Counted from the stretch's first letter, positions 17,882 through 26,729 are shown. The stretch: DNA of 64,000 nucleotides from Anaeromonas gelatinilytica (GCF_016820635.1 NZ_WSFU01000119.1:1-64000); one strand, 5' to 3'. Numbers and translations: made by a program. Notes: generated by a model from the sequence alone, not told the origin.

Positions 17882-17910
17882 ATTTTAATATTTTTCAACA
17901 TATATGTCAA
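17882..17910 (-). promoter_or_regulatory. rny promoter
   Basis: Perfect TTGACA (revcomp 17905-17910), 17-bp spacer, TAAAAT (revcomp 17882-17887). It is downstream of the Rad50-like gene stop at 17949 and upstream of the leader hairpins. Confidence 0.8.
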
Positions 17911-17948
17911 GTGAATTAAGGATATGTTGGTAATAGTTTACATGGCAT

Positions 17949-18608
17949 TTATTCTTGAATTTTACTTACTTTACTAGTTATATTATTTAATTCAACTCTA
18001 TATGAAATATCAGCTATAGAAGCTAAATGATTATTATGAGTAACCATTATTATTTGTCTATTAAACATTTCAGAAACTTCTTTCAAAAATTCAGAAACAT
18101 TAAATATATAATCTTCACTTACGTGTTTTGCAGGTTCATCTAATATTAATGGGCCATAAATTTCTGGTTTATGAATATGAAGAAAAGCAATTCGTAATGC
18201 TAAAGAAATAATATCTATAACGCCTCCACCTCTAGATTCTTCAGGCTTAGTTTTTATTATTTCATCAGATTTTGTGACGACATAAAATTCTGCACTAGGT
18301 TTTCCATATGCTTCTTGTATATCTATTTCAAATTCTATATTTTCATCAAATATGTATTGAAGACAATTAGTTACTAAACCTTCTATTTGTTTCTTTGCCT
18401 GTTCCCTTGCATATTCACTAGTTTTTTGCAATAAAATATTTGTTTTTTCTAAAATATCAATATTTTGTTCTATAGATTTTATTTTTTCTCTTTTTATATT
18501 TACTTCTTCTTCAATAGCTTGTTTTTTTCCATTTTCTAAAGAATATATGCTTCTTAATTCTTTAATATTTTCATTAAGTTTTCTTTTATTATCCATATTA
18601 AAATTCAT
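17949..18608 (-). CDS. Rad50/SbcC-like ATPase, C-terminal half
   Basis: 219-residue protein that looks like only the C-terminal part of a Rad50/SbcC ATPase. Residues 1-75 are coiled coil. Residues 125-140 (SRGGGVIDIISLALRI) match the ABC signature region; Walker B/D-loop GPLILDEPAKHVSEDY is at 152-167; switch histidine H191 in MVTHNNHLASIAD. There is no Walker A. It would need the Walker A protein encoded at 18908-20350 to build a working composite ATPase site. The ATG has AGGTGA upstream. It is in the same frame as the preceding 86-residue gene, separated by a TAG and seven sense codons. Similar split Rad50-like proteins occur in some phages and Clostridia; the cellular role here is inferred as DNA end processing. 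Confidence 0.8.
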   Translation of the reverse strand: MNFNMDNKRKLNENIKELRSIYSLENGKKQAIEEEVNIKREKIKSIEQNIDILEKTNILLQKTSEYAREQAKKQIEGLVTNCLQYIFDENIEFEIDIQEAYGKPSAEFYVVTKSDEIIKTKPEESRGGGVIDIISLALRIAFLHIHKPEIYGPLILDEPAKHVSEDYIFNVSEFLKEVSEMFNRQIIMVTHNNHLASIADISYRVELNNITSKVSKIQE

Positions 18609-18629
18609 AATATCACCTAAATTATTTAA

Positions 18630-18890
18630 CTATTTTTTTGAATATTCATTTAAAATATCCATGGGAAGTAATTCTTTGGCTTTATTAAATAAATTTGATA
18701 TTTCATTTTCTAATTTATTTATTTCATTTTCTAATTCATCAGGATCTATACCATATTCTTTCAATTCAGATATTAATTCCTCTTGTTGTTTATTTAATTG
18801 CTCTAATCTTGCTTCCGATTTATACTTTAAATTTTTTGCTCTATCTAAATTATCCTTTAATTTGGTTAATTCTTTTTCATGTTTTTCCAT
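18630..18890 (-). CDS. Small coiled-coil protein of the split Rad50 locus
   Basis: 86 residues, almost wholly charged heptad-like coil (KDNLDRAKNLKYKSEARLEQ ...) with a GIDPDELENEI break in the middle. No catalytic motif. It has its own SD (AAAGGAG) after the TAG of the Walker A gene, in a different frame from it. It shares a frame with the C-terminal-half gene: only one TAG and seven codons lie between them, so it could be a separated piece of the descending coil. It may join the two ATPase halves; this is inference from position and sequence type. Confidence 0.7.
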   Translation of the reverse strand: MEKHEKELTKLKDNLDRAKNLKYKSEARLEQLNKQQEELISELKEYGIDPDELENEINKLENEISNLFNKAKELLPMDILNEYSKK

Positions 18891-18907
18891 AATTAAAAAC
18901 TCCTTTT

Positions 18908-20350
18908 CTATTTTAAGGTATTAATAATTTTTTTCATATCATCGTTTGATATTTTATTAAAACATAAAGGGCATTTTTCAATATTTTCAAGTAGTTCTTT
19001 ATATTTTTTCAATAATTGATTATGTTTTAATTTCTCATTATTAAATATTTCTGTAGTTTTAGATATTTCTGTATTTATTTTTTTAAATTTAACAACCAAT
19101 AAATTTAATTTATTAAGTTTATTTATTTTATCTGATATTTCATTATATAAATAGTTAACTTCATTAATAAATTTAAATTTATTAATATATGTTTTGCCTT
19201 TTTTAATATTAAAATTTATTTTGTTAAAGTTTTTACTATAGACAATTAAATCATTTAATTTTTTTGATTTATATTCAATTTTTAAATATATATTATTTAA
19301 ATCATTAATATTATCTAATCTAAAATTAATAGATTTTATTTTTTTAATTTCTGCTGTTAGCATATTATAATTATTATATTTAGAAATTAAGCTTTTATTA
19401 ATATTTAATTTTTCTTCTAGAATATTAATTGAGTTTTCAACATAATATAAGTTTTTAAAATTATTTAAAAGATAAGTATTTTTACTTTTTAATTCTTTAG
19501 TTTCTAATAATTTTATTTTTAATTTATTTAGTCTTTTGACTTTATGAATTTTATTATCTAAATCTAATATATCTTTCATGATAGTATCAATTTTAGATAA
19601 TTTAAATATGATTTCTTTATATTTTTTTATTTCCTTTATATTATTATAATATTTCTTTTTTATAAGAATTAATTTTGATAAAGAATTCTCTTTATAATTA
19701 ATGGCTTCTTCTATTGTTTCTAATTTTACAATTTTATTTTCTAAAGATTTTAAATAATCATATTTAGATAATTTTAATTCTAAAGTATCTATATCATCTT
19801 TTAAAGAATTATTTTTAATAGTAAGACTCCTTGTATCTTTAATTGTATTTTGAACTGCTTTATCTACCACATGAACTCCTACTAATCTGCCAATAGCATT
19901 TGCTTTTATAGAATTTTTTTGTGAAAGTAAAAAAGGTCCTTCTAATTGTTCACCAATATTTATTGATTTTGATTCTTTACTATCTAAATTTATTTTTTTT
20001 ATATTAAGTTTTTCAACAATATCTATTGGAGGATTAGTTCCAAATCCTTCATATATTTCTTCACTACCATTTTTACATATATATACATATATATTTTTAC
20101 TTTTTGAACGTAATCTTTTTACTTTCTCTCCTGTATTAAAAGTTATAATTACACTAACTTCATTTTCTCCATGTCTTATAAAAAAGTCACCTAATGGTTC
20201 ATTATACAATACCCATTTTATAGCTCTTATTATCGCAGTTTTACCTTGGTCTGAAGGTCCTACTATTACATTTAGACCATTTATAAAGTCAATCTTGGTA
20301 TTCTTATGGGATTGAAAATTATTTATTTCTACATTAGTTATATATTTCAT
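18908..20350 (-). CDS. Rad50/SbcC-like ATPase, N-terminal half with zinc hook
   Basis: 480-residue SMC/Rad50-type N-terminal half. Residues 1-40 hold ITNVEINNFQSHKN and Walker A GPSDQGKT (31-38); the Q-loop region is near QLEGPFLLSQ (about 135-145). Residues about 165-455 are an Asn/Lys/Ile/Leu-rich coiled coil. The zinc-hook motif CPLC is at 460-463, only 17 residues from the end, so the protein stops just beyond the hook and has no Walker B or signature. These motifs are supplied by the gene at 17949-18608. Start ATG is 3 nt after the stop of the Mre11-like gene, indicating coupling. The coil here is longer than the coil available in the two downstream proteins. Confidence 0.82.
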   Translation of the reverse strand: MKYITNVEINNFQSHKNTKIDFINGLNVIVGPSDQGKTAIIRAIKWVLYNEPLGDFFIRHGENEVSVIITFNTGEKVKRLRSKSKNIYVYICKNGSEEIYEGFGTNPPIDIVEKLNIKKINLDSKESKSINIGEQLEGPFLLSQKNSIKANAIGRLVGVHVVDKAVQNTIKDTRSLTIKNNSLKDDIDTLELKLSKYDYLKSLENKIVKLETIEEAINYKENSLSKLILIKKKYYNNIKEIKKYKEIIFKLSKIDTIMKDILDLDNKIHKVKRLNKLKIKLLETKELKSKNTYLLNNFKNLYYVENSINILEEKLNINKSLISKYNNYNMLTAEIKKIKSINFRLDNINDLNNIYLKIEYKSKKLNDLIVYSKNFNKINFNIKKGKTYINKFKFINEVNYLYNEISDKINKLNKLNLLVVKFKKINTEISKTTEIFNNEKLKHNQLLKKYKELLENIEKCPLCFNKISNDDMKKIINTLK

Positions 20351-20353
20351 ATA

Positions 20354-21346
20354 TCAATCCTCTTTCCCTATTTCTATTTGAGCTTCCTCAATTCTTTTAA
20401 TTGCTTCAGATTTTACTTTTTTATCAATATTATCAGCAATACTTAAATCATTTAAAACATGATTTATATCTAATTTATTAAAATCTTGTGATGCTTCTAC
20501 GGATTGTTTGAAATAAATCATTTTTTCATTTTTAAACATATTTTTTTCAATAACACTTCTATCTAATATTTCTTCTCCATTTTTTGCTGATTCAAGATAA
20601 TAAAAATCTAATTTAATATCTTTTTGTATATTTATAATTAAAACTTTAGGTATTCTTTTAATTTCTTTTAAACTATTTGTTATTCTTATAAGACTACCTG
20701 GATTTATAAAAAACTTATTATTAAATTCCTTTATTCCAAATCCAGAATGATAATGACCACATAAGGTAATATCTGCTTTTGTTTCTAAAATATCATCTAT
20801 CAAAGTATAAGGTATTCCTTTTATAAATGGTTTATCTAATAACATACCATGAACTAAGTGTATAGCATAATTAACATTTTCATCTTTCTCATTTATTATA
20901 TATGAAGCTTTATTTCTATCCGAATCTATTCCATATTTATAAGGTGCACCAGTAAGTTGAACTTTTATATCATCTTTTTCTAAAATGATTTTTTCTTTTT
21001 CATTAATAAGTTTTAATAATTCAATACCATCAAATAATCCCAACATAGTTCTATGTAATGTATTTGGATTATGACCATAAAGATCATGATTACCAGCTAT
21101 AGCATAAATAGGAACTTTTATATTATTTAATATCATCGCAAACTTTCTAACTACAGATGGAGAAATATCTGGTCTATCAAATATATCTCCTCCATGCAAA
21201 ACAAAATCAATATTTTTCAAATTAATTATATTTACAATTTCATTAAATTTTCTTTCTAAAGTTTCTAGAATATTATCTTTTCTGTTCTTTGGAGTTGTTC
21301 CTCGTATATGTGTATCTGTAAAATAAAGTATCTTCAAATCATACAC
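20354..21346 (-). CDS. Mre11/SbcD-like metallophosphoesterase
   Basis: 330-residue calcineurin-like phosphoesterase, probable nuclease partner of the adjacent Rad50-like proteins. Metal-binding motifs are complete: D11 and H13 in YFTDTHIRG, D54 in HGGDIFDRPD, N86-H87-D88 in AGNHDLYG, H in LVHGML, and the GHYH motif in LCGHYHSGFG. After residue about 230 comes a capping/helical region (VEASQDFNKLDINHVLNDL) likely used for ATPase binding. It is shorter than typical SbcD (about 380-400). It is the first gene after recA on this strand, beyond the recA terminator. Nuclease activity is inferred from the intact ligands. Confidence 0.85.
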   Translation of the reverse strand: MYDLKILYFTDTHIRGTTPKNRKDNILETLERKFNEIVNIINLKNIDFVLHGGDIFDRPDISPSVVRKFAMILNNIKVPIYAIAGNHDLYGHNPNTLHRTMLGLFDGIELLKLINEKEKIILEKDDIKVQLTGAPYKYGIDSDRNKASYIINEKDENVNYAIHLVHGMLLDKPFIKGIPYTLIDDILETKADITLCGHYHSGFGIKEFNNKFFINPGSLIRITNSLKEIKRIPKVLIINIQKDIKLDFYYLESAKNGEEILDRSVIEKNMFKNEKMIYFKQSVEASQDFNKLDINHVLNDLSIADNIDKKVKSEAIKRIEEAQIEIGKED

Positions 21347-21388
21347 TCCAGTCTTAAATATTTTATAATAATTATAACATAAACATTG

Positions 21389-21438
21389 ATCTAATAAATA
21401 AAAAAGACTTCCAAGGAAGTCTTTTTTATTTATTAGAT
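21389..21438 (-). terminator. recA terminator, long palindrome
   Basis: 24-nt perfect arms around an AA centre (core AAAAAGACTTCC / GGAAGTCTTTTT). It includes the recA stop codon (21426-21428). Confidence 0.85.
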
Positions 21439-22469
21439 TTTTTATCGTCTTCCTTATTACTTTTTTTATCTTCTTTAGAATTATTTGTAGTTAATCCATG
21501 ATATTCTCTAACTTTTCCTTCTATTTCTTTAGTGATTTCTGGATTTTCTTTAAGGAAATCTTTTGCATTTTCTCGTCCTTGACCCAATCTATGATCTTTA
21601 TAACTATACCATGAACCAGATTTATTAATTATATCAGAATTAGCAGCCACATCTAATATATTACCCTCTTTTGATATTCCTTCACCATACATTATATCAA
21701 ATTCTGCTTTCTTAAAAGGTGGAGCAACTTTATTTTTGACTACTTTGACTCTAGTTCTATTTCCTATCATATTATCTCCTTGTTTCAAGGTTTCAATTCT
21801 TCTAACATCTAATCTAACAGAAGAATAAAACTTTAAGGCTCTACCACCTGGAGTAGTTTCAGGATTACCAAACATAACTCCAACTTTTTCTCTTAATTGA
21901 TTTATAAAAATTGCAATAGTATTTGATTTTTTAATGGCTCCTGCTAATTTTCTAAGAGCTTGAGACATTAGTCTAGCTTGAAGACCTACATGACTATCTC
22001 CCATTTCACCTTCAATTTCGGCTTTAGGTACTAAAGCTGCAACAGAATCAATAACAATTATATCTATTGCTCCACTTCTAACTAAAGCTTCAGCAATCTC
22101 CAGTCCTTGTTCTCCAGTATCTGGTTGAGATACAATTAAATTTTCTGTATCCACTCCCAACTTTCTTGCATAAACTGGATCTAAAGCATGCTCTGCATCT
22201 ACAAATGCTGCTGAACCTCCTGATTTTTGAGCTTCAGCAATAGCATGGAGTGCTACTGTGGTTTTACCTGAAGATTCAGGACCAAATATTTCAATAATCC
22301 TTCCCTTTGGAAGACCTCCTATACCTAAAGCAATATCTAACTCTAATGAGCCCGTGGATATAGAAGCAATATTCAATTTAGATTCTTCTCCGAGCATCAT
22401 AATAGAACCTTTTCCGAATTGTTTTTCAATCTGATTAATAGCCATTTCTAACGCTTTTTTCTTTTCCAT
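21426..22469 (-). CDS. recA: Recombinase RecA
   Basis: Strand-exchange ATPase and LexA co-protease. 347 residues; Walker [10 protein letters not shown] at 63-71, Walker [15 protein letters not shown]2-region [20 protein letters not shown]. The C-terminal tail is lysine/aspartate-rich ([14 protein letters not shown]). Upstream are a consensus promoter and a LexA box. Only a weak SD stands next to the ATG; a strong AGGTGA lies beyond a small hairpin (22479-22494). cinA is upstream on the same strand, the common cinA-recA order, and the Rad50/Mre11-like genes follow. Confidence 0.98.
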   Translation of the reverse strand: MEKKKALEMAINQIEKQFGKGSIMMLGEESKLNIASISTGSLELDIALGIGGLPKGRIIEIFGPESSGKTTVALHAIAEAQKSGGSAAFVDAEHALDPVYARKLGVDTENLIVSQPDTGEQGLEIAEALVRSGAIDIIVIDSVAALVPKAEIEGEMGDSHVGLQARLMSQALRKLAGAIKKSNTIAIFINQLREKVGVMFGNPETTPGGRALKFYSSVRLDVRRIETLKQGDNMIGNRTRVKVVKNKVAPPFKKAEFDIMYGEGISKEGNILDVAANSDIINKSGSWYSYKDHRLGQGRENAKDFLKENPEITKEIEGKVREYHGLTTNNSKEDKKSNKEDDKKSNK

Positions 22470-22478
22470 AATTTAATT

Positions 22479-22494
22479 CCAGTAAAACTACTGG
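22479..22494 (-). other. Small hairpin in the recA ribosome-binding region
   Basis: CCAGTA and TACTGG pair (6 bp, 4-nt loop). It sits between AGGTGA (revcomp 22496-22501) and the recA ATG (22469), and would shorten the effective SD-start distance from 26 nt to about 10 nt. Confidence 0.55.
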
Positions 22495-22515
22495 TTCACC
22501 TACCTTTCTTTCTAC

Positions 22516-22527
22516 GAACAAATGTTC
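22516..22527. promoter_or_regulatory. LexA box of recA
   Basis: GAACAAATGTTC is a perfect GAAC-N4-GTTC site just downstream of the recA -10, covering the predicted start of transcription. Confidence 0.88.
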
Positions 22528-22534
22528 TAATTAA

Positions 22535-22563
22535 ATTATATAATAGCTTTCTATTTAAGTCAA
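22535..22563 (-). promoter_or_regulatory. recA promoter
   Basis: TTGACT (revcomp 22558-22563), 17 bp, TATAAT (revcomp 22535-22540). The -35 overlaps the end of cinA, so recA has its own start separate from cinA read-through. Confidence 0.85.
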
Positions 22564-22567
22564 CTCT

Positions 22568-23794
22568 TTAATAAAATTTTATTAAAAATTTACGAATTTC
22601 ATTAAATGTATTTAATGATGTTCTATCTTGAATTTGTTTTCTATTGCCCTTTAAGTAAAGAGTTTTAGAAAAACTATTATATTTATCTGCAATCCCTATA
22701 TATACCAATCCGATTGGTTTAGTTTTTGTAGCTCCTGTAGGACCAGCAATTCCTGTAACTGATGCTCCAATATCTAAATTATATTTATCCACTAAGTTTC
22801 TAGACATTTCTATAGCCGTTTTTTTACTTACAGCTCCATATTTATATAAAGTTTCTTTTTTTACTTCCAATAATTTATGCTTTGATTCATTACTATATGT
22901 AATTAAAGATAAAGGAAATACTTTAGATACTCCAGGTAATCTTGTAAAATTACTACTTATCAATCCACCAGTTAAAGATTCCGAAAATCCAATTTTAAGT
23001 TTATGTTTTTTTAATAATTTAAATACTACACTTTCCAAAGTATCTTCATCATAGCCCCAAATAAATTCACTAATATCAATAGAGTTTAAAAATTCATAAA
23101 CATTATTTTTAGATTCATTTAAATTATTTGTTGTAGATGAAATTTTTATATCAACAATACCATTTCTAGGATACATACCAATCTTTATTTTATTATTAAA
23201 ATAAGGTTTGATTTTTTCTTCTAATAAAGATTCTCCAATTTCAGTTGTATGTATAATTTTAGTAAATGTTTTTTTATGTGAAAATTTTTTTAAATAATCT
23301 AATACATATCTATTAAACATTGGTTGTAATTCTTTAGGAGGTCCTGGCAATAAAAAAATTTTTTTGTCATTTTTATTAATTATCATTCCAGGAGCAGTTC
23401 CTATCTCATTTTCCATAATTATAGAATTTTCAATTTTATAAGCTTGTTTTATATTATTATCAGACATAATGTAATTTTTTTTATGGAATATTTCTTGTAA
23501 ATTTTCTAATAGATTATAATCCAATGTTAATTTATAGTCTAAAGCTTTAGCAATTGCTTCTCTTGTTTTATCATCTTCTGTTGGACCTAATCCTCCTGTA
23601 ACTATAATTACATTTGATTCTTTTAATGCTTCATTGGTAGTAGTTATAATAGAGTCTATATCATCCTTTACAGTATATATTTTTGAAATATCCATATCTA
23701 TTTTATTTAATGTTTTAGAAATAAATTGACTATTTGTATTTAAAATATCGCCGGCTAATATTTCATCACCTACACTTATGATAGTAATCTTCAT
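22568..23794 (-). CDS. cinA: CinA, nicotinamide-nucleotide amidase/competence-damage protein
   Basis: 408 residues in the usual two-domain form: N-terminal MoCF/COG1058 domain (IISVGDEILAGDILNTNS; VTGGLGPTEDDKTREA; FLLPGPPKELQPMF) and C-terminal PncC deamidase domain (GFSESLTGGLISSNFTRLPG; SVTGIAGPTGATK). The family recycles NMN to NaMN and hydrolyses ADP-ribose in characterised members. SD GGAGAAATG precedes ATG. It lies between pgsA and recA, as in Bacillus. Confidence 0.94.
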   Translation of the reverse strand: MKITIISVGDEILAGDILNTNSQFISKTLNKIDMDISKIYTVKDDIDSIITTTNEALKESNVIIVTGGLGPTEDDKTREAIAKALDYKLTLDYNLLENLQEIFHKKNYIMSDNNIKQAYKIENSIIMENEIGTAPGMIINKNDKKIFLLPGPPKELQPMFNRYVLDYLKKFSHKKTFTKIIHTTEIGESLLEEKIKPYFNNKIKIGMYPRNGIVDIKISSTTNNLNESKNNVYEFLNSIDISEFIWGYDEDTLESVVFKLLKKHKLKIGFSESLTGGLISSNFTRLPGVSKVFPLSLITYSNESKHKLLEVKKETLYKYGAVSKKTAIEMSRNLVDKYNLDIGASVTGIAGPTGATKTKPIGLVYIGIADKYNSFSKTLYLKGNRKQIQDRTSLNTFNEIRKFLIKFY

Positions 23795-23809
23795 ATTACA
23801 TTTCTCCTA

Positions 23810-24352
23810 TTAGTTTTGTATTTTAAATAAATTAATGTTTTTATATATATAATCTACACCAGAAATAATAGTAAATATTACTGCTAAAATTAGCATAATT
23901 CTATCAAAAGAAAAATTTATATAATTAAAAGGAAAGTTATTAATCAATATACTAGTTAGTGCAATTAATTGTGTAATAGTTTTAATCTTTCCCCATTTAC
24001 TAGCAGCAATTGTAATACCATCAGATGCTGCTAAAACTCTTAATCCTGTTATTGCAAATTCTCTAGATATTATTATTACAACCATCCAAGCTGCTATTTC
24101 TCCCATTTCAGTAAGTGATATTAAAGCAGCAGAAACTAATATTTTATCTGCTAATGGATCCATAAATTTACCAAAATTAGTTATTAAATTTCTACTTCTA
24201 GCTATATGTCCATCTAACATATCAGTTAATGCAGCTACTATAAATATAATAGCAGCTATAATTCGCCCATATGAAATATTACTTAATAAGAAAATCATAA
24301 AAATAGGAACTAAAAAGATTCTAAATAAAGTTAATTTATTTGCTAAATTCAT
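23810..24352 (-). CDS. pgsA: CDP-diacylglycerol-glycerol-3-phosphate phosphatidyltransferase
   Basis: Integral membrane enzyme making phosphatidylglycerol-phosphate. 180 residues with about five to six hydrophobic segments. The CDP-alcohol phosphotransferase motif D(x)2DG(x)2AR(x)8G(x)3D(x)3D is complete, starting at DMLDGHIARS (about residue 44). The start overlaps the end of rimO by 17 nt; SD AAGGGGG lies within rimO. cdsA, which makes its CDP-diacylglycerol substrate, is at 52756. Confidence 0.95.
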   Translation of the reverse strand: MNLANKLTLFRIFLVPIFMIFLLSNISYGRIIAAIIFIVAALTDMLDGHIARSRNLITNFGKFMDPLADKILVSAALISLTEMGEIAAWMVVIIISREFAITGLRVLAASDGITIAASKWGKIKTITQLIALTSILINNFPFNYINFSFDRIMLILAVIFTIISGVDYIYKNINLFKIQN

Positions 24353-25676
24353 TAATTATTTCCCCCTTCAAATCATAATCATAACTTTCTAATATTTTCA
24401 CATTTTTAAAACTATTAATTTCTAAACTATATTCTGAGGATATATATACACACCCGTCAATTTCTGGAGAGTCCATATATGTTCTTCCTAAATACAAATT
24501 TTCTCCATTAATTTTTTCCTCAACAATTACCTCATATATATTACCTACTTTTTCATTTGTTATTTTTTCTGAGATTTGCTGTTGTAATTGCATTAATTTG
24601 TCTCTTCTTTCTTCTTTTATTCCATCAGAAATTTGATTTTTAAATTTACTTGCAGCTGTATCTTCTTCTTTAGAATAAGTAAATACACCTAAACGATCGA
24701 ATTTTACATCATTTACAAAATCATATAATTCATCAAAATCTTTTTGAGTTTCACCTGGAAATCCTACAATCAATGTAGTTCTTATTATAATATTAGGAAT
24801 TTCACTTCTTAAATTATTAATTAGATTAGTTATTGTTTTTTTATCAGTTTTTCTATTCATGTTTTTTAATATATTATTGCTGATATGTTGAATTGGTATA
24901 TCTACATAATTTACTACTTTATCATTATTTTTTATGCTATTAATTAAAGTTTTTGAAAAAGTTTCAGGATACATATATAATATTCGAATCCATTTTAAAT
25001 CTTTTATTTTATTTAATTCATCTAATAATTTAGGAAGCATATATTTTCCATAAATATCAATTCCATATTTTGTAGTATCTTGAGCTATTAAAATAATTTC
25101 TCTAGTCCCTCTTTTAACTAATTCCTTAGATTCTTTTATTATTGATTCTATTTTTCTACTTCTATATCTCCCCCTTAATTTTGGTATAATACAATAAGTG
25201 CAGAAATTATTGCATCCTTCAGCTATTTTTACATAGGATGTGATTCCTGGTTCTAATGGGATTCTTGGATTTTCCTCTAAATAATCATTATGAATATTTC
25301 CTACTTTTATTATTTTATCATTTTTATATTCTTTAATTATTTTTGAGATTTCATTAATATTCCCTGTACCTATAACAATGTCAATTTCTGGCATTTCCTT
25401 AATTAATGTATCTTTATATCTTTCACTTAAACATCCTGCTACAATGAGCATATTACATATTCCAGTTTTTTTATATTCTGCTACTTCTAAAATAGCATTT
25501 ATAGATTCCTCTTTAGCCGCATCTATAAAACCACAAGTATTTACAATTATAATATTAGCTTTATCTAATTCATCTACTATTTTATATCCTTCATTATTTA
25601 ATGATCCCATAATTAATTCTGAATCTACAAGATTTTTAGAACATCCTAAAGAGATCATTGCTATATTAATTGACAT
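24336..25676 (-). CDS. rimO: Ribosomal protein S12 methylthiotransferase RimO
   Basis: Radical-SAM enzyme that methylthiolates an aspartate of ribosomal protein S12. 446 residues: N-terminal SLGCSKNLVDSELIMG with UPF0004 cysteines, radical-SAM cluster motif in EGCNNFCTYCIIPKLRGR, C-terminal TRAM domain. SLGCSKNLVDSE distinguishes RimO from MiaB (at 154). ATG is immediately after the mnmH stop, with AAAGGAGAG as SD. The ftsK-mnmH-rimO-pgsA-cinA-recA run reads as one unit. Confidence 0.95.
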   Translation of the reverse strand: MSINIAMISLGCSKNLVDSELIMGSLNNEGYKIVDELDKANIIIVNTCGFIDAAKEESINAILEVAEYKKTGICNMLIVAGCLSERYKDTLIKEMPEIDIVIGTGNINEISKIIKEYKNDKIIKVGNIHNDYLEENPRIPLEPGITSYVKIAEGCNNFCTYCIIPKLRGRYRSRKIESIIKESKELVKRGTREIILIAQDTTKYGIDIYGKYMLPKLLDELNKIKDLKWIRILYMYPETFSKTLINSIKNNDKVVNYVDIPIQHISNNILKNMNRKTDKKTITNLINNLRSEIPNIIIRTTLIVGFPGETQKDFDELYDFVNDVKFDRLGVFTYSKEEDTAASKFKNQISDGIKEERRDKLMQLQQQISEKITNEKVGNIYEVIVEEKINGENLYLGRTYMDSPEIDGCVYISSEYSLEINSFKNVKILESYDYDLKGEIINEFSK

Positions 25677-26729
25677 TTATGTTATCTCTCCTTTTATATT
25701 TTCTTTAAAATTAATTAATTTTTCTACTAATTGATTTTCTTCTTCATAATAAATTTTTGTATTATATTTATTTATTTTATTTATAGAATAATCATAGAGA
25801 GGATCATAATAGTTTAACATCAATTCCTTTATAACATATTTATAATTATTTTTGAGAAATTCTTCTTCTAATTTTTGAACATTTTCTTTGCCTAACCTTT
25901 TTTTTAGTTTTCTTATTGCATTAATTACTAGCTCAGTATTATTAAATTTATTATTTAAATAATCTTCAGCAATTATATCAACTCTATTATCTATATGGGT
26001 ACTTAATAAAACATGATATCCATTTTGTATATCATTATAAAGAAAATCTGGCATTATAGCATTTCCTATTCTTTTACTTTCACTTTCTACAAATATATAT
26101 TTTTCTTTTAAATTCATAAATTTATCTAATAATAAAGATTCAAATTTTTTCTGTCCATTTGAAGGATTGTTATAAAAAATATTTCCAAATACAGAACCAC
26201 TATTTTGAGCCATATTTTCTAAATCTAATATACCATGTCCTTTATTTTGTAAATTAACTAAAGCTTTAGTCTTACCTACACCTGTATATCCATGAAGAAC
26301 AATATATTTGAATTTATTTTTATAATTTTTCAGATGATTAATCACAAAATTTCTATACTCTTTATAACCACCATCTATTATATAGATTGGAAGATTCATA
26401 ATATCTAGTATTTGAGCAATTGAAGTGCTTCTCATACCTCCTCTATAACAAAAAAGAATAACGACTTTATCTTCTTTTAATATTTCCTTTACTTTATCAT
26501 AATAATTAACTAATTTTTTTGAGGCATATTCCAAGCCCATTCTTTGAGCTTTTTCTTTACTAATATGATTATAAGTATAACCTATTTTTTCCCTTTCATT
26601 ATCATCTAGTACTGGAATATTAATTGCTTCTGGTATTGTATCTTCATTGTACTCCTTTGGACTTCTAACATCAATATATACTATATTTTTTCTATTAATT
26701 GTATTTTTATATTTTATCCTTTCTATCAT
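25677..26729 (-). CDS. mnmH: tRNA 2-selenouridine/geranyl-2-thiouridine synthase
   Basis: Converts wobble 2-thiouridine of Lys/Glu/Gln tRNAs to 2-selenouridine using selenophosphate. 350 residues: rhodanese domain (about 10-125) with catalytic C94 in ILFCYRGGMRSTS, then a P-loop domain with GYTGVGKT at 147-154. Both halves are intact. Its presence implies, but does not prove, selenophosphate production by a selD gene outside this window. It sits between ftsK and rimO with no spacing to rimO. SD AGGTG. Confidence 0.92.
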   Translation of the reverse strand: MIERIKYKNTINRKNIVYIDVRSPKEYNEDTIPEAINIPVLDDNEREKIGYTYNHISKEKAQRMGLEYASKKLVNYYDKVKEILKEDKVVILFCYRGGMRSTSIAQILDIMNLPIYIIDGGYKEYRNFVINHLKNYKNKFKYIVLHGYTGVGKTKALVNLQNKGHGILDLENMAQNSGSVFGNIFYNNPSNGQKKFESLLLDKFMNLKEKYIFVESESKRIGNAIMPDFLYNDIQNGYHVLLSTHIDNRVDIIAEDYLNNKFNNTELVINAIRKLKKRLGKENVQKLEEEFLKNNYKYVIKELMLNYYDPLYDYSINKINKYNTKIYYEEENQLVEKLINFKENIKGEIT

